NCBI RefSeq assembly: GCF_000015245.1
Contig: NC_008700.1
Location: 2,238,001-2,302,000, forward strand
Source: Shewanella amazonensis SB2B
Lineage (GTDB): Bacteria; Pseudomonadota; Gammaproteobacteria; Enterobacterales; Shewanellaceae
Length of the DNA stretch: 64,000 bases
Direction: 5' to 3'
Shown here: positions 19,167 to 30,653 of the stretch, one piece after another
Layout: each line of letters starts with the position of its first letter
Position numbering within the stretch: the first letter of the stretch is position 1
Notes under the pieces: model-generated
Database searches by the model: none
What the model saw: the letters and a program-made list of their open reading frames with translations, nothing else
What the model was told of the DNA's origin: nothing
Program-made: the position numbers and the translations under genes

Positions 19167-20933
19167 CGATGATGCCGCCTTATTAGGTTGGGACTTATCG
19201 TTTTCGATTTGTGTCTTCTCGTTGGTGTCGAGATACGCAAGGATCGCTCTCGGTGGCCCAAGCTTACTGATATCCGTGGTGCGTGAATTATCAAGTGTTT
19301 GGCCATAGCCATCAGAAGCCGAGCCTGAGCCATCCGACCCGGTATCGACGGCAACTAGGCTAGTCTCAGTGCCTTTGTCGTCGTTACCCTGGTTCTCTGT
19401 TTTATTTCCCTCACTATCCTTTTCAAGGGTTTGAGCCAAAGCGGCGGTAATACGTGCCGACAATGCATCGACAAAGCCGCTGTCACTCTGCTCTTTGCCC
19501 AAAGCGCCGGATTTATCCAGGTTGGTGCCCAAAGAAGGGGTAACCGGCTCGAACACCGGCACTTCATCAATGGCGTTTTGAGCGTCCAATAATGGGGAAA
19601 TTTCGTCCTGAGTGGGCATTGCCGCCAGCCGCTCGGACGCCAATTCGTCCTTGGCCAACTCAATGTTCCTGAGTGCTTCAGCCGCCACACGCAGATCCGC
19701 TTGCGACGGATTTACCGGCGCCATGGCTGCGGCATATACCTGCTGCATCTTGTTGATTGTCGCCTGGGGGTTGCCTTGGACGCTGGCAATATCAATCGAC
19801 ACCTCTCCCCCCGTGGCATATCTCTTACCATCAGGACCAAGCTCATATTCAAAATTGGGCGCGCGGGCAAATTGTCCACCAACGGCGGCGTGGGCTCTCT
19901 CATGTGCCAGTACTTCCGCTTGTCTGGCTTCAAGCTGACGCACCTCCATCTCCTGCTGACGTATTTTTACCTGCTCGCGACGCTCGATGTCGTTTTCGCG
20001 GGCCATTGCCTGAGCATTGCTGTCTTGTTCCACTTGCTGCCTGGCAACCTTTTGTTCAGAGAAGGGCTCCCGCTCTCCACCCAGCGCCTCAGCAAGCTTT
20101 TGTTGCTTTGCTTCTTTGGCAGCCTTCTCAGCTTCCTGGGCAGCGACAGCTGAATTTGACGCGTCTTCTCGTGCAAACTGAACACCCACAGGCGTACCTG
20201 TATCAAAAACTGCGTTCGAACCGCCTCCACCGTCTCCTTGACTGACAACGCGCCCCGTTTCAGCACTACTCGTTGTGACACCATCAACAGAAGATTGATT
20301 TGGGGAAATAAAGATATCTGCGACTGAGTGCTCATCCGAGCTTGTAAATTCAGCACCTGTGAGTCCAGTGTTCTGAACCTGACTGAACCGAGCATCAGAA
20401 CCTTGATTCACTGGAGAATAACCTTGAGCAGAAATGGCTGAAGCAAATTGGGTTCTACCCGGCAACGCATCGATACTCTGCGCGCCAGTAATCAGATTAA
20501 AACCGGGAGTGGCAGCCGAGGCAGTGGGTGCTGAGCCTCCTTGCAGTGAACCTGACGCCCTGTGTTTGACCTGTCCAGCCGTTCCAGTCGCGACCGGTGC
20601 TGATGGCAACGTCGCTGAAGACGGTGATGATTTTAATATCTGGTTAGTGCCCACTGAAACTGACGCTACGCCACCTGACGCCGCAGTCTGTGTCATGCCG
20701 GATGAAGGCGCTCCGTGGGAAATAGCTGGCGTAGAAACACCGCCCCCACTATGGAAAGACACTGAGTGGGAAGAAGCATGATTTGATGGGGACTTTAGTG
20801 AGACTTCGGATACAAGGGGCGCCGACGAGAACGAATTTCTCGCAGTCTCAGCGGTATCAGGATGCCCGGCGAAAGATGGCCGGGCAACACCGTTTGACGC
20901 CGCATGATTGACAGACAGCGCCGGGGAGGACAT
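19149..20933 (-). CDS. SprA-related putative metalloprotease
   Basis: 594 aa. The N-terminal 240 residues are Ser/Ala/Gly-rich and low in complexity. A charged coiled-coil (about 255-345, EAEKAAKEAKQQKL) is followed by the conserved family core (about 345-430) with LAHERAHAAVGGQFA, an HExxH zinc motif, and YATGGEVSIDI and ATINKMQQVY, as in SprA-related proteins (PF12118). No signal peptide is seen. It lies 5 bp downstream of the small gene at 20939-21190 and converges with the LysR gene. The exact start is uncertain within the low-complexity N-terminus. Confidence 0.82.
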   Translation of the reverse strand: MSSPALSVNHAASNGVARPSFAGHPDTAETARNSFSSAPLVSEVSLKSPSNHASSHSVSFHSGGGVSTPAISHGAPSSGMTQTAASGGVASVSVGTNQILKSSPSSATLPSAPVATGTAGQVKHRASGSLQGGSAPTASAATPGFNLITGAQSIDALPGRTQFASAISAQGYSPVNQGSDARFSQVQNTGLTGAEFTSSDEHSVADIFISPNQSSVDGVTTSSAETGRVVSQGDGGGGSNAVFDTGTPVGVQFAREDASNSAVAAQEAEKAAKEAKQQKLAEALGGEREPFSEQKVARQQVEQDSNAQAMARENDIERREQVKIRQQEMEVRQLEARQAEVLAHERAHAAVGGQFARAPNFEYELGPDGKRYATGGEVSIDIASVQGNPQATINKMQQVYAAAMAPVNPSQADLRVAAEALRNIELAKDELASERLAAMPTQDEISPLLDAQNAIDEVPVFEPVTPSLGTNLDKSGALGKEQSDSGFVDALSARITAALAQTLEKDSEGNKTENQGNDDKGTETSLVAVDTGSDGSGSASDGYGQTLDNSRTTDISKLGPPRAILAYLDTNEKTQIENDKSQPNKAASSLLALA

Positions 20934-20938
20934 GGCAA

Positions 20939-21190
20939 TTACACTTTGATGTCTATGATGGTGCCAATTGTCTCATCGGCCGTTTCAATCACTTCGGCCG
21001 ATGCCTCAGCCTGATTAACCGACTGGGTCGCTTTGACCAGGGCGTCGGTTTTATCAGGTGCTTCAGCCTTGAGCTCGGCACTTTGTTGGGCAGGCTCGCT
21101 GCGCGCCACATCGATGGTTGCCTGAGTCAACCCACTTTGAGCGCTGTTAAAGCCATTGATACCCGATACGGATGCAGGTGGGATTTGCAT
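20939..21190 (-). CDS. Small protein with a flagellar rod/hook-like C-terminus
   Basis: 83 aa from the ATG at 21190 (MQIPPASVSG), with GGAGG six bases upstream; an upstream in-frame start is less likely. The C-terminal 35 residues (VNQAEASAEVIETADETIG, then TIIDIKV) look like the C-terminal helix of flagellar rod and hook proteins (FlgC/FlgG type, where ANxKVIxTADEMLGTLIDI is typical). The N-terminal part lacks the rod domain. It sits 5 bp before the SprA-like gene. No flagellar genes are nearby. Confidence 0.65.
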   Translation of the reverse strand: MQIPPASVSGINGFNSAQSGLTQATIDVARSEPAQQSAELKAEAPDKTDALVKATQSVNQAEASAEVIETADETIGTIIDIKV

Positions 21191-21304
21191 GGCTTCCTCC
21201 AGAATAAGTTTCACAAATGGCTTTTGATGAACGGGTCAATTATTAGCCAAAAAAGCGGGAAACGCCAGCAAAAATGCACTGTAGACCGTCGACTGACGGC
21301 TCCA

Positions 21305-22420
21305 TTACCACTGGGATTCCCAGTCTTTCCAGATGGGGTTAAGTCCCCTCGCCTTCAGCACGGCTGCGATGTCGGCTGCACTTCTGTCATCGCTGATTTC
21401 AAACTGATCCAAATGGGTATCCGGCTCAGAGTATCCTCCCGGTGATGTAGCACTGCCAGCGCTGGTTTGGGTGATCCCAAGGGCAAACAGATTGTCGCGA
21501 AAGTCCGGCCGCTCCCGTGTCGAGAGGCTGATATCCAGCGCTTCGTTGAACAACCGGAACGCACAGATAAGTTGCACCAATCCTTTATCGCTTATCTCGG
21601 TTTTCGGTGCCACGCCGCCGGTGCAGGGCCTGAGTCTTGGCAGTGAAATACTGTAGCGGCTGCGCCAGTACTTTCGCTCAAGATAATCAAGGTGATACCC
21701 CATCAACAGCGCATCCAGGCGCCAGTCATCAAGCCCCAGCAGCACCCCAAGGCCAATCTTGTCTACACCGGCCAGCGCCAGTCTGTCGGGCGTATCCAGG
21801 CGCCAGATAAAGTCCATTTTTTTGCCGCGGGTGTGATGCTCAGCGTAGGTGGCTCGCTGATAGGTTTCCTGATAAATCATCACAGCATCAAGCCCGAGGG
21901 TTACCAGCTCGCGGTACTCCGGCTCGGCTAGGGGCTGCACTTCCATCGCCACGTAGGAAAACGCACGCTTTACCTCGGGTAACACCTTACGAAAATAGCC
22001 CATGCCGACCTTGGTTTCATGCTCGCCGGAGACCAGCAGCACTGAGTCATAGCCCATGGCCTTGATGGCGGCCATTTCGCGGGTAAGCTCGGTTTCATCA
22101 AGGGTCTTGCGCTTAATGCGGTTACTCATTGAAAAGCCGCAGTAATCACACTCGTTTGCACACAGATTGGATAGATACAGCGGCAGGTACATACCGATAC
22201 TGGCACCAAAGCGCTTACGGGTGAGCTGCATGCTTTTTTGTGCCATCTGCTCAAGATAAGGCTCGGCGGCAGGCGACAAGAGTGCCAGCAGCGCATTCAG
22301 GTTACCCGCCGGAGCCCGCAGTGCCGCCTCCACATCCTGTGCTGTGGCCGAGTAGAGCTTAAGCCGCAAGCTATCGGGGTTCAGGCGCGCAAATGCCTCA
22401 GAGAAATACCCCTGGCTCAT
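21305..22420 (-). CDS. thiH: 2-iminoacetate synthase ThiH
   Basis: 371 aa. ThiH is a radical-SAM enzyme that splits tyrosine to give dehydroglycine for the thiazole ring of thiamine. The [11 protein letters not shown] motif (CxxxCxxC) binds the iron-sulfur cluster. The start overlaps the thiG stop by ATGA. Its presence, rather than the oxygen-dependent ThiO, means thiazole synthesis can run without oxygen. Last gene of the thi operon. Confidence 0.97.
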   Translation of the reverse strand: MSQGYFSEAFARLNPDSLRLKLYSATAQDVEAALRAPAGNLNALLALLSPAAEPYLEQMAQKSMQLTRKRFGASIGMYLPLYLSNLCANECDYCGFSMSNRIKRKTLDETELTREMAAIKAMGYDSVLLVSGEHETKVGMGYFRKVLPEVKRAFSYVAMEVQPLAEPEYRELVTLGLDAVMIYQETYQRATYAEHHTRGKKMDFIWRLDTPDRLALAGVDKIGLGVLLGLDDWRLDALLMGYHLDYLERKYWRSRYSISLPRLRPCTGGVAPKTEISDKGLVQLICAFRLFNEALDISLSTRERPDFRDNLFALGITQTSAGSATSPGGYSEPDTHLDQFEISDDRSAADIAAVLKARGLNPIWKDWESQW

Positions 22421-23232
22421 AACAGCTTTTCCGCCATGCCCGAATCAACCAAGCCCGTGGTGGATAAGCCTGTATTTAAAAAGCCGGTCAGCGGGCTGGT
22501 TTCGTGGGCGTGCAAGCTCTTACTGCCAAGCCCGGCCAGATAGGCTTCACGGCCAATTTGCACCGCCAGCGCAAAGGCTCTGGCCATACGCACAGGGTCG
22601 GCACTCGAAGCAATAGCGGTATTAACCAGCACGGCGTCGGCGCCAAGCTCCATCGCCTCACACGCATGGGACGGCGCGCCAATGCCCGCATCCACCACCA
22701 CAGGAATGCTCGCCTGCTCAATGATGATTTTCAAAAATTCACGGCTCACCAAGCCCTGATTGGAGCCTATGGGGCTGCCAAGGGGCATCACCGCTGCGCA
22801 GCCAATCTCTTCGAGGCGACGACAGAGCACAGGGTCGGCATGCACATATGGCAGTACCTTAAAGCCCTGACTGACGAGCTCCTTGGCGGCGGCAAAGGTT
22901 TCCATGGGATCCGGCATCAGGTACTTGGGATCCGGGTGGATCTCAAGCTTCAGCCACTCGGTGCCCAGCATTTCCCGGGCAAGCTCGGCTGCGAATATCG
23001 CTTCTTTGGCATTGCGGGCACCGGAGGTATTGGGCAACAGACGCACGCCGCGCGACAGCAGCGGCGCCAGAATATCATCGCTGCCGGTTTTAAAATCCAC
23101 CCGCTTCATGGCGAGGGTGACAAGCTCACTGCCGCTGGCCGCAATAGCCTCCTGCATCAGCTTACCCGAAGCAAACTTGCCGGTGCCGGTAAACAGCCTG
23201 GAGCCAAATTCCGTTTCTGCAATTTTCAGCAT
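22417..23232 (-). CDS. thiG: Thiazole synthase ThiG
   Basis: 271 aa from the ATG at 23232 ([20 protein letters not shown], the family start), with AGGAGG five bases upstream; the frame runs 14 codons further up without support. ThiG joins deoxyxylulose phosphate, dehydroglycine and ThiS thiocarboxylate into the thiazole. The Lys for the imine is in [10 protein letters not shown], and [13 protein letters not shown] with [12 protein letters not shown] binds phosphate. Its start lies 1 bp past the thiS stop and its end overlaps thiH by 4 bp. Confidence 0.96.
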   Translation of the reverse strand: MLKIAETEFGSRLFTGTGKFASGKLMQEAIAASGSELVTLAMKRVDFKTGSDDILAPLLSRGVRLLPNTSGARNAKEAIFAAELAREMLGTEWLKLEIHPDPKYLMPDPMETFAAAKELVSQGFKVLPYVHADPVLCRRLEEIGCAAVMPLGSPIGSNQGLVSREFLKIIIEQASIPVVVDAGIGAPSHACEAMELGADAVLVNTAIASSADPVRMARAFALAVQIGREAYLAGLGSKSLHAHETSPLTGFLNTGLSTTGLVDSGMAEKLL

Positions 23233-23233
23233 C

Positions 23234-23437
23234 TCAGCCTCCTGCCACTGCTGCAAAAAGTTCAACCGCATCATTGTGTTTAAGATGAATATGTTCCCAG
23301 CTATGCCGCGGTACTACTTCACCGTTGAGCACCAGCGCGATATGGCTATCGCGCTCGCAGTGATGTTTAACCAAACTGGCCAGATCCTGGCCGTCGTCTA
23401 TTGGATGGGAATGTCCGTTAACACTGATACTCAGCAT
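23234..23437 (-). CDS. thiS: Sulfur carrier protein ThiS
   Basis: 67 aa ubiquitin-like protein ending in the Gly-Gly tail that is adenylated by ThiF and thiocarboxylated. [11 protein letters not shown] and [16 protein letters not shown] are family motifs. It overlaps thiF by 7 bp and is followed by thiG after 1 bp. Confidence 0.96.
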   Translation of the reverse strand: MLSISVNGHSHPIDDGQDLASLVKHHCERDSHIALVLNGEVVPRHSWEHIHLKHNDAVELFAAVAGG

Positions 23438-24183
23438 GCCTTGCGCTCCTTGCCCTTACCGCAAACCGGGCAAAGGGGATCGGCAGGCACCCTGGCTTCA
23501 TGCCACCGAAAATGCCTGAAATCGAAACGTTGCAGGCGTCCAGCCTCGCAGGGAAGTTGAAGCAGTTCATTCAAACAAAGTTGTGCCTGCATCGAAGCGA
23601 CAATGGCCACAGCGGGCCCCATAACCCCAACCGCAGCACAGTTTTGCGCCGAAGTGGTGCCTGGCGGGAACAGACACTGATAGCAGCCACCCTCACCGGG
23701 CCGCTGAACAAACAAAAGCCCGTCAAAACCGGCAATGGCACCGCTGATAAGCGTTTTGCCGTGTTTAGCGCAGTACGCCGAAATAAGATGCCGCGCCGTA
23801 AAATTATCGGTGCAATCAAGCACCAGCCCGGCGCCGTCGAGCTGAGTTAACGTCTCACTGTTAAGCTCGCCGTACACAGAGACTTTTAAGCCAGGCTCTC
23901 GAGCCTGAAGGCGCGCGGCGGCGACCCCGGCCTTGGTTTTGCCCAAATCAAGGTCGCAAAACAGCATCTGGCGCGGCAGGTTAGAAAGCTCCACGCTATC
24001 GGCATCGAACAGTGATAAGTGCCCCACTCCCGACGCGGCCAGCAGCATGGCCGCCTGACAGCCAAGGCCACCCACGCCCACTATGGCCACATGGGAGTTC
24101 CTTAATCTGAGCTGCCCGGCTTCGCCGCATTCTGGCAGCAAAATTTGCCGCGAGTAGCGGATAAAATCTTTATCAGCGAGCAT
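23431..24183 (-). CDS. thiF: ThiS adenylyltransferase ThiF
   Basis: 250 aa E1-like enzyme that activates the ThiS C-terminus with ATP. The N-terminal RYSRQILLPECG, the nucleotide loop VAIVGVGGLGCQAAMLLAASGVG and DCTDNFTARHLI are typical. The C-terminal half has the zinc Cys pairs (CYQCLFPP and CPVCGKG). It overlaps both thiDE (11 bp) and thiS (7 bp). Confidence 0.96.
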   Translation of the reverse strand: MLADKDFIRYSRQILLPECGEAGQLRLRNSHVAIVGVGGLGCQAAMLLAASGVGHLSLFDADSVELSNLPRQMLFCDLDLGKTKAGVAAARLQAREPGLKVSVYGELNSETLTQLDGAGLVLDCTDNFTARHLISAYCAKHGKTLISGAIAGFDGLLFVQRPGEGGCYQCLFPPGTTSAQNCAAVGVMGPAVAIVASMQAQLCLNELLQLPCEAGRLQRFDFRHFRWHEARVPADPLCPVCGKGKERKAC

Positions 24184-25750
24184 TCCGCATCTCCCAGGCG
24201 TCAGCGAGTGCGCGAAAGGCAGTCGCCGGTTCGCTTGCTTCGGTCACAGCACGTACCACGGCAATGCTGTCCACGCCTGTAGCAGCGACCTCAGGCAAAT
24301 TACCCGCCTCTATACCGCCAATCGCCACCGTTGGCACAGCTGTACTGACAATCTTCGCAAGAAGTGCCAGCGTCTCCAGCCCCTGTGGTTTGGAAGGCAT
24401 TTCCTTGGTGGTAGTGGGAAAAATATGCCCAAGGGCGAGGTAGCTGGGGTTAAGCTCAAGGGCCAGCAAGGCCTCAAACAACCCGTGACTCGACAGCCCA
24501 AGGGCCATGCCAGCCTCAGCAATGGCATCCAGCGGCACGGCCTCTATATCCTCCTGCCCAAGATGCACCCCAAAGGCACCATGGCTGATGGCAAGGCGCC
24601 AATGGTCGTTAATAAAGACGCGCGCCCGATGCTGCCTGCCAAGGGCAATGGCGCGGATGATGTCCGCTTCAGCCGCGCTACCCGGGCCAATCTCGCCCTT
24701 GATGCGCAGCTGAATTGGGTTGGCGCCTGCCTCAAGCAGTGTTTCAAGCATATCGATGTCGGCCACCACGGGATAAACGCCCAAATCATGACCCAGGCGG
24801 GTAAACCCCTTGGTTGGCAACCTGTGACTGCGGCTTTCATGTAATCGGTGAATCGATGCCATAGCGGCCAGGGACTCAGGCATGCCGGTGCGGGCCAGTG
24901 GCCCGGGGCCAGAACCTACAGCGCTTGCCTGCCTGAGCCCCTCAAATACATAGGCTTTGGCCAGCAGCACCGCATCGGGCAGCACCAACCCCTTGGCGAC
25001 AAAGGCGGCTATGGCACTTGAAAGCGTGCAGCCGCTGCCGTGATTGTGCACAGTCGCAACCCGCTCATTGCTGAGCCAAAATCCCTGACGCCTGTGCAGC
25101 GGCGAAATGGTAGCAATATCACCCAGCAGCAACAGATCCCTGGCCTTAGACTGCTGCCATGGGCAATCTCCTCCCTTGGCAAGAATGCTGCCGCCAAAGG
25201 CCTGCCACAGTACGTTGGCAGCCCACTCCAGAGCATCGTCATCATTGAGTAAGCGGCCGATAAGACGGGAAAGTTCCGCCTTGTTGGGGGTGATAAGGCT
25301 AATTTTTCCGGCAAAGGGACTGAAATCCAGACCAGACCGTTCCCCGGTTTTATCGGGGCAGGTATTGTCTGGCGACTGCAGGTCACCACCGCAGGAGGCC
25401 ACCATAACAGGGTCAAGAATAACTGGCACGCCGGGTAAGTTTTCACCCAGCCAGTCAGCCAAAAAATCCAGCTGCGGCTGATTGGCGATAAGGCCTATCT
25501 TGACTGCGCTGGGGTACAAATCCGCCTTTAACGTCTCAAGCTGGGCACGCAGCATCCTTGGTGTCACCGGCTCAACCGCCGTCACCGCCACCGAGTTTTG
25601 CGCCGTTATGGCGGTTATCACGCTGCAACCATAGCAGCCCAGGTCTTGCAGCGTCAGCAAATCCGCCTGAATACCGGCGCCGCCGCCGCTGTCTGAGCCT
25701 GCGATAGTCCAGACGATGGGTTTAGCTGCCATGTCGTTGATTTTGGCCAT
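24173..25750 (-). CDS. thiDE: Bifunctional ThiDE: HMP(-P) kinase and thiamine phosphate synthase
   Basis: 525 aa fusion. Residues about 10-280 are ThiD, which phosphorylates hydroxymethylpyrimidine twice: IAGSDSGGGAGIQADL at the start and NHGSGCTLSSAIAA near the end are its signatures. Residues about 310-520 are ThiE, which joins pyrimidine and thiazole phosphates: PIQLRIKG, FINDHWRLA, GVHLGQED, LGHIFPTTTKEMPSKPQG and VAIGGIE are its motifs. The start is immediately after the thiC stop; Met1 or Met7 could be used. The fusion is seen in Shewanella relatives; E. coli has separate genes. Confidence 0.95.
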   Translation of the reverse strand: MAKINDMAAKPIVWTIAGSDSGGGAGIQADLLTLQDLGCYGCSVITAITAQNSVAVTAVEPVTPRMLRAQLETLKADLYPSAVKIGLIANQPQLDFLADWLGENLPGVPVILDPVMVASCGGDLQSPDNTCPDKTGERSGLDFSPFAGKISLITPNKAELSRLIGRLLNDDDALEWAANVLWQAFGGSILAKGGDCPWQQSKARDLLLLGDIATISPLHRRQGFWLSNERVATVHNHGSGCTLSSAIAAFVAKGLVLPDAVLLAKAYVFEGLRQASAVGSGPGPLARTGMPESLAAMASIHRLHESRSHRLPTKGFTRLGHDLGVYPVVADIDMLETLLEAGANPIQLRIKGEIGPGSAAEADIIRAIALGRQHRARVFINDHWRLAISHGAFGVHLGQEDIEAVPLDAIAEAGMALGLSSHGLFEALLALELNPSYLALGHIFPTTTKEMPSKPQGLETLALLAKIVSTAVPTVAIGGIEAGNLPEVAATGVDSIAVVRAVTEASEPATAFRALADAWEMRNAR

Positions 25751-27850
<2,100 letters not shown>

Positions 27851-27910
27851 TCATTCACCTCATCTTACGGCGATCCATTGTGGTGGCGCGAGTTTGAGGT
27901 GGATTTGATG

Positions 27911-27990
27911 CTTGTTTCCTTCGCAGGTTCTAACCTGATCAGGTTCAACGGATCCCGAATAAACGGTCTCAGCCCTAAGGCACTCCGACA
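27911..27990 (-). promoter_or_regulatory. TPP riboswitch (THI element)
   Basis: On the minus strand the aptamer core is intact: GGAGTGCC, GGGCTGAGA (the pyrimidine-binding loop), then TGAACCTGATCAGGTT, AGAACCTGCG and AAGGAAACAAGC. These are the conserved blocks of the thiamine pyrophosphate aptamer. It lies between a promoter and thiC, so it should turn down the thi operon when TPP is plentiful. Confidence 0.95.
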
Positions 27991-27999
27991 AGTGCTGGC

Positions 28000-28029
28000 A
28001 GTATAGGCTGAGGCGATGCGCCTTGACAA
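28000..28029 (-). promoter_or_regulatory. Candidate promoter for the thi operon
   Basis: On the minus strand TTGTCA and TATACT are separated by 18 bp, ending about 10 bp before the riboswitch core begins. Confidence 0.55.
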
Positions 28030-28128
28030 TAGCCGTTAAACGGAAAAGTTTTCAGCATTGCAACCAACGACAATTCAATTTATTTACATATACTTGAACA
28101 CAAATCTATGTTTTGTGATGAATATATT

Positions 28129-29337
28129 TCAACGCAAATCTCGCTTGCCCATCAAGGCAAGGTACTTATTGATGCCTTCCTTCAGCGCCTTTTTCACCTT
28201 GTCTTCACCACAGCGAAATGGGAATCCCAGGTTTTCGGCGTGCGGATTCAACGGCGTTGGCACCTTGACCACCCGATAACAGGTATCGCCTGATTTGACG
28301 ATACGGTTGGGATCGATTTTCGAATCAAGGGTATTGGGTTTATAGAAATCATCGGCGCTCGGTACCAACAGTACCTCCATCTCGGGCAACAACTCCGACA
28401 TACTGCGACCCGATGCGCCAAAGTGAGCCGTTTTATCACTGGCATAACGCTCAGACAGAGCCGTGAGCGCCTGTTCATTTTGCCGCGCCATAAAGCGACT
28501 GGCGGGAGTCGAGAAATCAAGCTGGCTGTGCTCAGGTAGTGTGGGCGTCTCTATTGGCGGCAGTGATTCCCACCGAGCCTCCTGCGCCGGTTCAACCGAA
28601 GGCTGTGCTGGGAGCGGTTCATCTTTGATAGGGGCAGGCTCTTTTGGCGCTGTAGCCAAGACTGGCTCGAGAGGCGCTTTTTGCTTGTTCACAAGCTCAC
28701 GCTCAAGCTGTTCGGGTTGGGGGTTGGTGGCTGTGGGCTCTGAAGGATTTGCTTCTGATGGCTGTTCAGTCACCTGCTTTGGCGCGCTGAAAACCAAATA
28801 GGATTGCAACGCCTTGGGCTTATTGGCTCGCCCGTCCAGTGCCGTACTTAACGAACCCAGGTGCGGTGCCAATTGCCAGGCGAGCAGCCCCAATACCGCC
28901 AGGTGCACCAGGGTAACGGACAGCAACAACTTAATCGGCAGTGCCTGTGGTTCTTTGGTTCCATCTCGCGCTTCGGCTGCACCTTGTTTTACAGCGTCAA
29001 CTTGTTTTACGGTGCCTGGCCGCTCCCCTGCTTCCAGTGACGTATAGGCCGTTAACGCTGGAACCAGCGTTGAGCTGTTGGCATGTTCAGCACCTCCGAG
29101 ATCAAGGCTATTGGTAAGATTATCGGCGTCAAGACAGGGCCAGATAGAGGTAACAAAGAGCGGCAGTGGTAATTCCTGCGGGATTCGGGTAGAGAGCAGT
29201 GGCGTCAAGACTTGATCCCCTTGCTCTTTTTCACCGTTTGCATACCGATAGTCGAATTCATCTCTGTGGCCTTGTATGCCCGATGTGTTCAACACGGGAT
29301 GGATGCCAGAGTCGGTGTAGTTACTGCTTTTTGTCAA
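28129..29337 (-). CDS. TonB-like proline-rich single-pass membrane protein of unknown function
   Basis: 402 aa. No ATG is available; TTG at 29337 has AAGGA eight bases upstream. An N-terminal cytoplasmic stretch of about 130 residues is followed by one TM helix (about 134-155, PIKLLLSVTLVHLAVLGLLA), a proline- and glutamate-rich linker (about 190-265) and a C-terminal domain with PNRIVKSGDTCYRVVKVP and GFPFRCGEDKVKKALKEG. The arrangement is like TonB, but the C-terminal domain is not the TonB fold I know. Function unknown. Confidence 0.7.
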   Translation of the reverse strand: MTKSSNYTDSGIHPVLNTSGIQGHRDEFDYRYANGEKEQGDQVLTPLLSTRIPQELPLPLFVTSIWPCLDADNLTNSLDLGGAEHANSSTLVPALTAYTSLEAGERPGTVKQVDAVKQGAAEARDGTKEPQALPIKLLLSVTLVHLAVLGLLAWQLAPHLGSLSTALDGRANKPKALQSYLVFSAPKQVTEQPSEANPSEPTATNPQPEQLERELVNKQKAPLEPVLATAPKEPAPIKDEPLPAQPSVEPAQEARWESLPPIETPTLPEHSQLDFSTPASRFMARQNEQALTALSERYASDKTAHFGASGRSMSELLPEMEVLLVPSADDFYKPNTLDSKIDPNRIVKSGDTCYRVVKVPTPLNPHAENLGFPFRCGEDKVKKALKEGINKYLALMGKRDLR

Positions 29338-29773
29338 ACGCCTGTCCTTTTCCCTGGCCTGTTTCTTCGTTTTCCAGCGCTTTTACATGGTTTGTACGTG
29401 GCTTTCTAAAGACCAGCGGCAAGCTCTTACGGATCAACCAGCCCTTCCTGATTGGGTCAATTCCGGTAGCGGGTACTGGCAATAGAACTGAATAGTCGAT
29501 GCTGATAATTCATGCTGCTGTGGGCACCATTAACCATATCGCTATTGGAACAGAGACCGGCTGCAAAAGTTCCTGATTGATCATCATCTCGCCACCCGGC
29601 GATCGGCTTTAAAGTGGCTAAATTTAGAACAACTGAAAAAGTGACGCGCTCAATCATCTGATTTAAAAGAGATAAAATAATTTAAGCGTACACATGTACT
29701 CTTTTGTGGTGTTTGCAGAAAGTGAATGTTAGATTATCGACTCTAATGCCAAGCCCAAGCTGACGAGTTCACC
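29338..29773. other. Intergenic region before the PAQR gene
   Basis: 436 bp with no gene I support. It contains a palindrome GTACACATGTAC at 29688-29699, about 75 bp before the PAQR start. A 66-codon open frame on the minus strand (29457-29657) has no good ribosome binding site. Confidence 0.5.
29688..29699. promoter_or_regulatory. Palindrome upstream of the PAQR gene
   Basis: GTACA-CA-TGTAC is a perfect inverted repeat of 5-bp arms in an AT-rich region. It could be an operator; the regulator is unknown. Confidence 0.35.
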
Positions 29774-30499
29774 ATGCCGCCAATGCAAGCCAGCAGCGTA
29801 TCAGATACTGCTCCCGTTAATGTCCCCAATGCCCCCGCCGATGCTTCAGGCAATGCCAGTACGGCTGCGTATTGTGAGCGGGAAGAGCTGGCCAATACCT
29901 TAAGCCATGGCATTGGCGTGCTGGCGGCACTGATTGGCACAGTCGCTATGTTGCACGACAGCATTGGCCATTTGAGTGCACTGCAAACTCTCGGCGTTGG
30001 CCTCTATGGCCTGAGTATGGTACTGCTGTTTGCCTGCTCTACCGCTTATCACTGGGCCACATCGCCTACGCTCAAGCGCAAATTCAAATTGTTTGACCAC
30101 TGCGCCATTTACCTTTTGATTGCAGGAACCTACACGCCTTTTGTACTCATTACCCTGGAAGGCGCCGGTGTCGACTGGGTGCTGGCTGCCATCTGGTTGT
30201 TTGCGCTTGGCGGGATTGGATTCAAGCTTTTGTTTTTACATCGCTTTAAAGCGTTCAGCCTGCTGCTTTACCTTGCCATGGGCTGGTTGTGTGTGGCGGT
30301 GCTCGACAAGATGATCGCCGGGCTCAGTGATACCGGTTTTACCCTGCTGCTCACCGGCGGCCTGTTTTACAGCCTGGGCGTGGTGTTTTATGCGGTGAAA
30401 CGCATCCCCTTTAACCATGCCATATGGCACCTGTTTGTGCTTGGCGGCGCCATCAGTCACTTCCTGTGTATTTATCTCACTGTGATCCCCAAGGGCTAA
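29774..30499 (+). CDS. Hemolysin III family protein (PAQR)
   Basis: 241 aa. After a hydrophilic N-terminus of about 35 residues come seven TM helices with the family's motifs: NTLSHGIG (His), CSTAYHW (Ser/His), FDHCAIYLLIAGTYTP and FNHAIWHLFVLGGAISHF. These His, Asp and Ser residues bind zinc in PAQR hydrolases. Bacterial relatives (YqfA/TrhA) affect membrane energetics and lipid balance; the name hemolysin III is historical. The start could be the ATG at 29774 or at 29783. Confidence 0.9.
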   Translation: MPPMQASSVSDTAPVNVPNAPADASGNASTAAYCEREELANTLSHGIGVLAALIGTVAMLHDSIGHLSALQTLGVGLYGLSMVLLFACSTAYHWATSPTLKRKFKLFDHCAIYLLIAGTYTPFVLITLEGAGVDWVLAAIWLFALGGIGFKLLFLHRFKAFSLLLYLAMGWLCVAVLDKMIAGLSDTGFTLLLTGGLFYSLGVVFYAVKRIPFNHAIWHLFVLGGAISHFLCIYLTVIPKG

Positions 30500-30653
30500 C
30501 GGATAAAAGCCAAAGCACCAAAGGGCATAAAGGTGAGTCACAAACGCCAGTCCTCACCATACCAGTGATTTTACCCAACCACGTATGTCCGCCATCATTC
30601 AGCGTTGTTGACCAGTCTGCCTGCTGATAGCTGAGCTATGATGGCGCTCAGCC

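Noticed and set aside
29457..29657. 66-codon minus-strand ORF in the PAQR upstream region
   Set aside because: No good ribosome binding site or signal, and it does not resemble any protein family I know.
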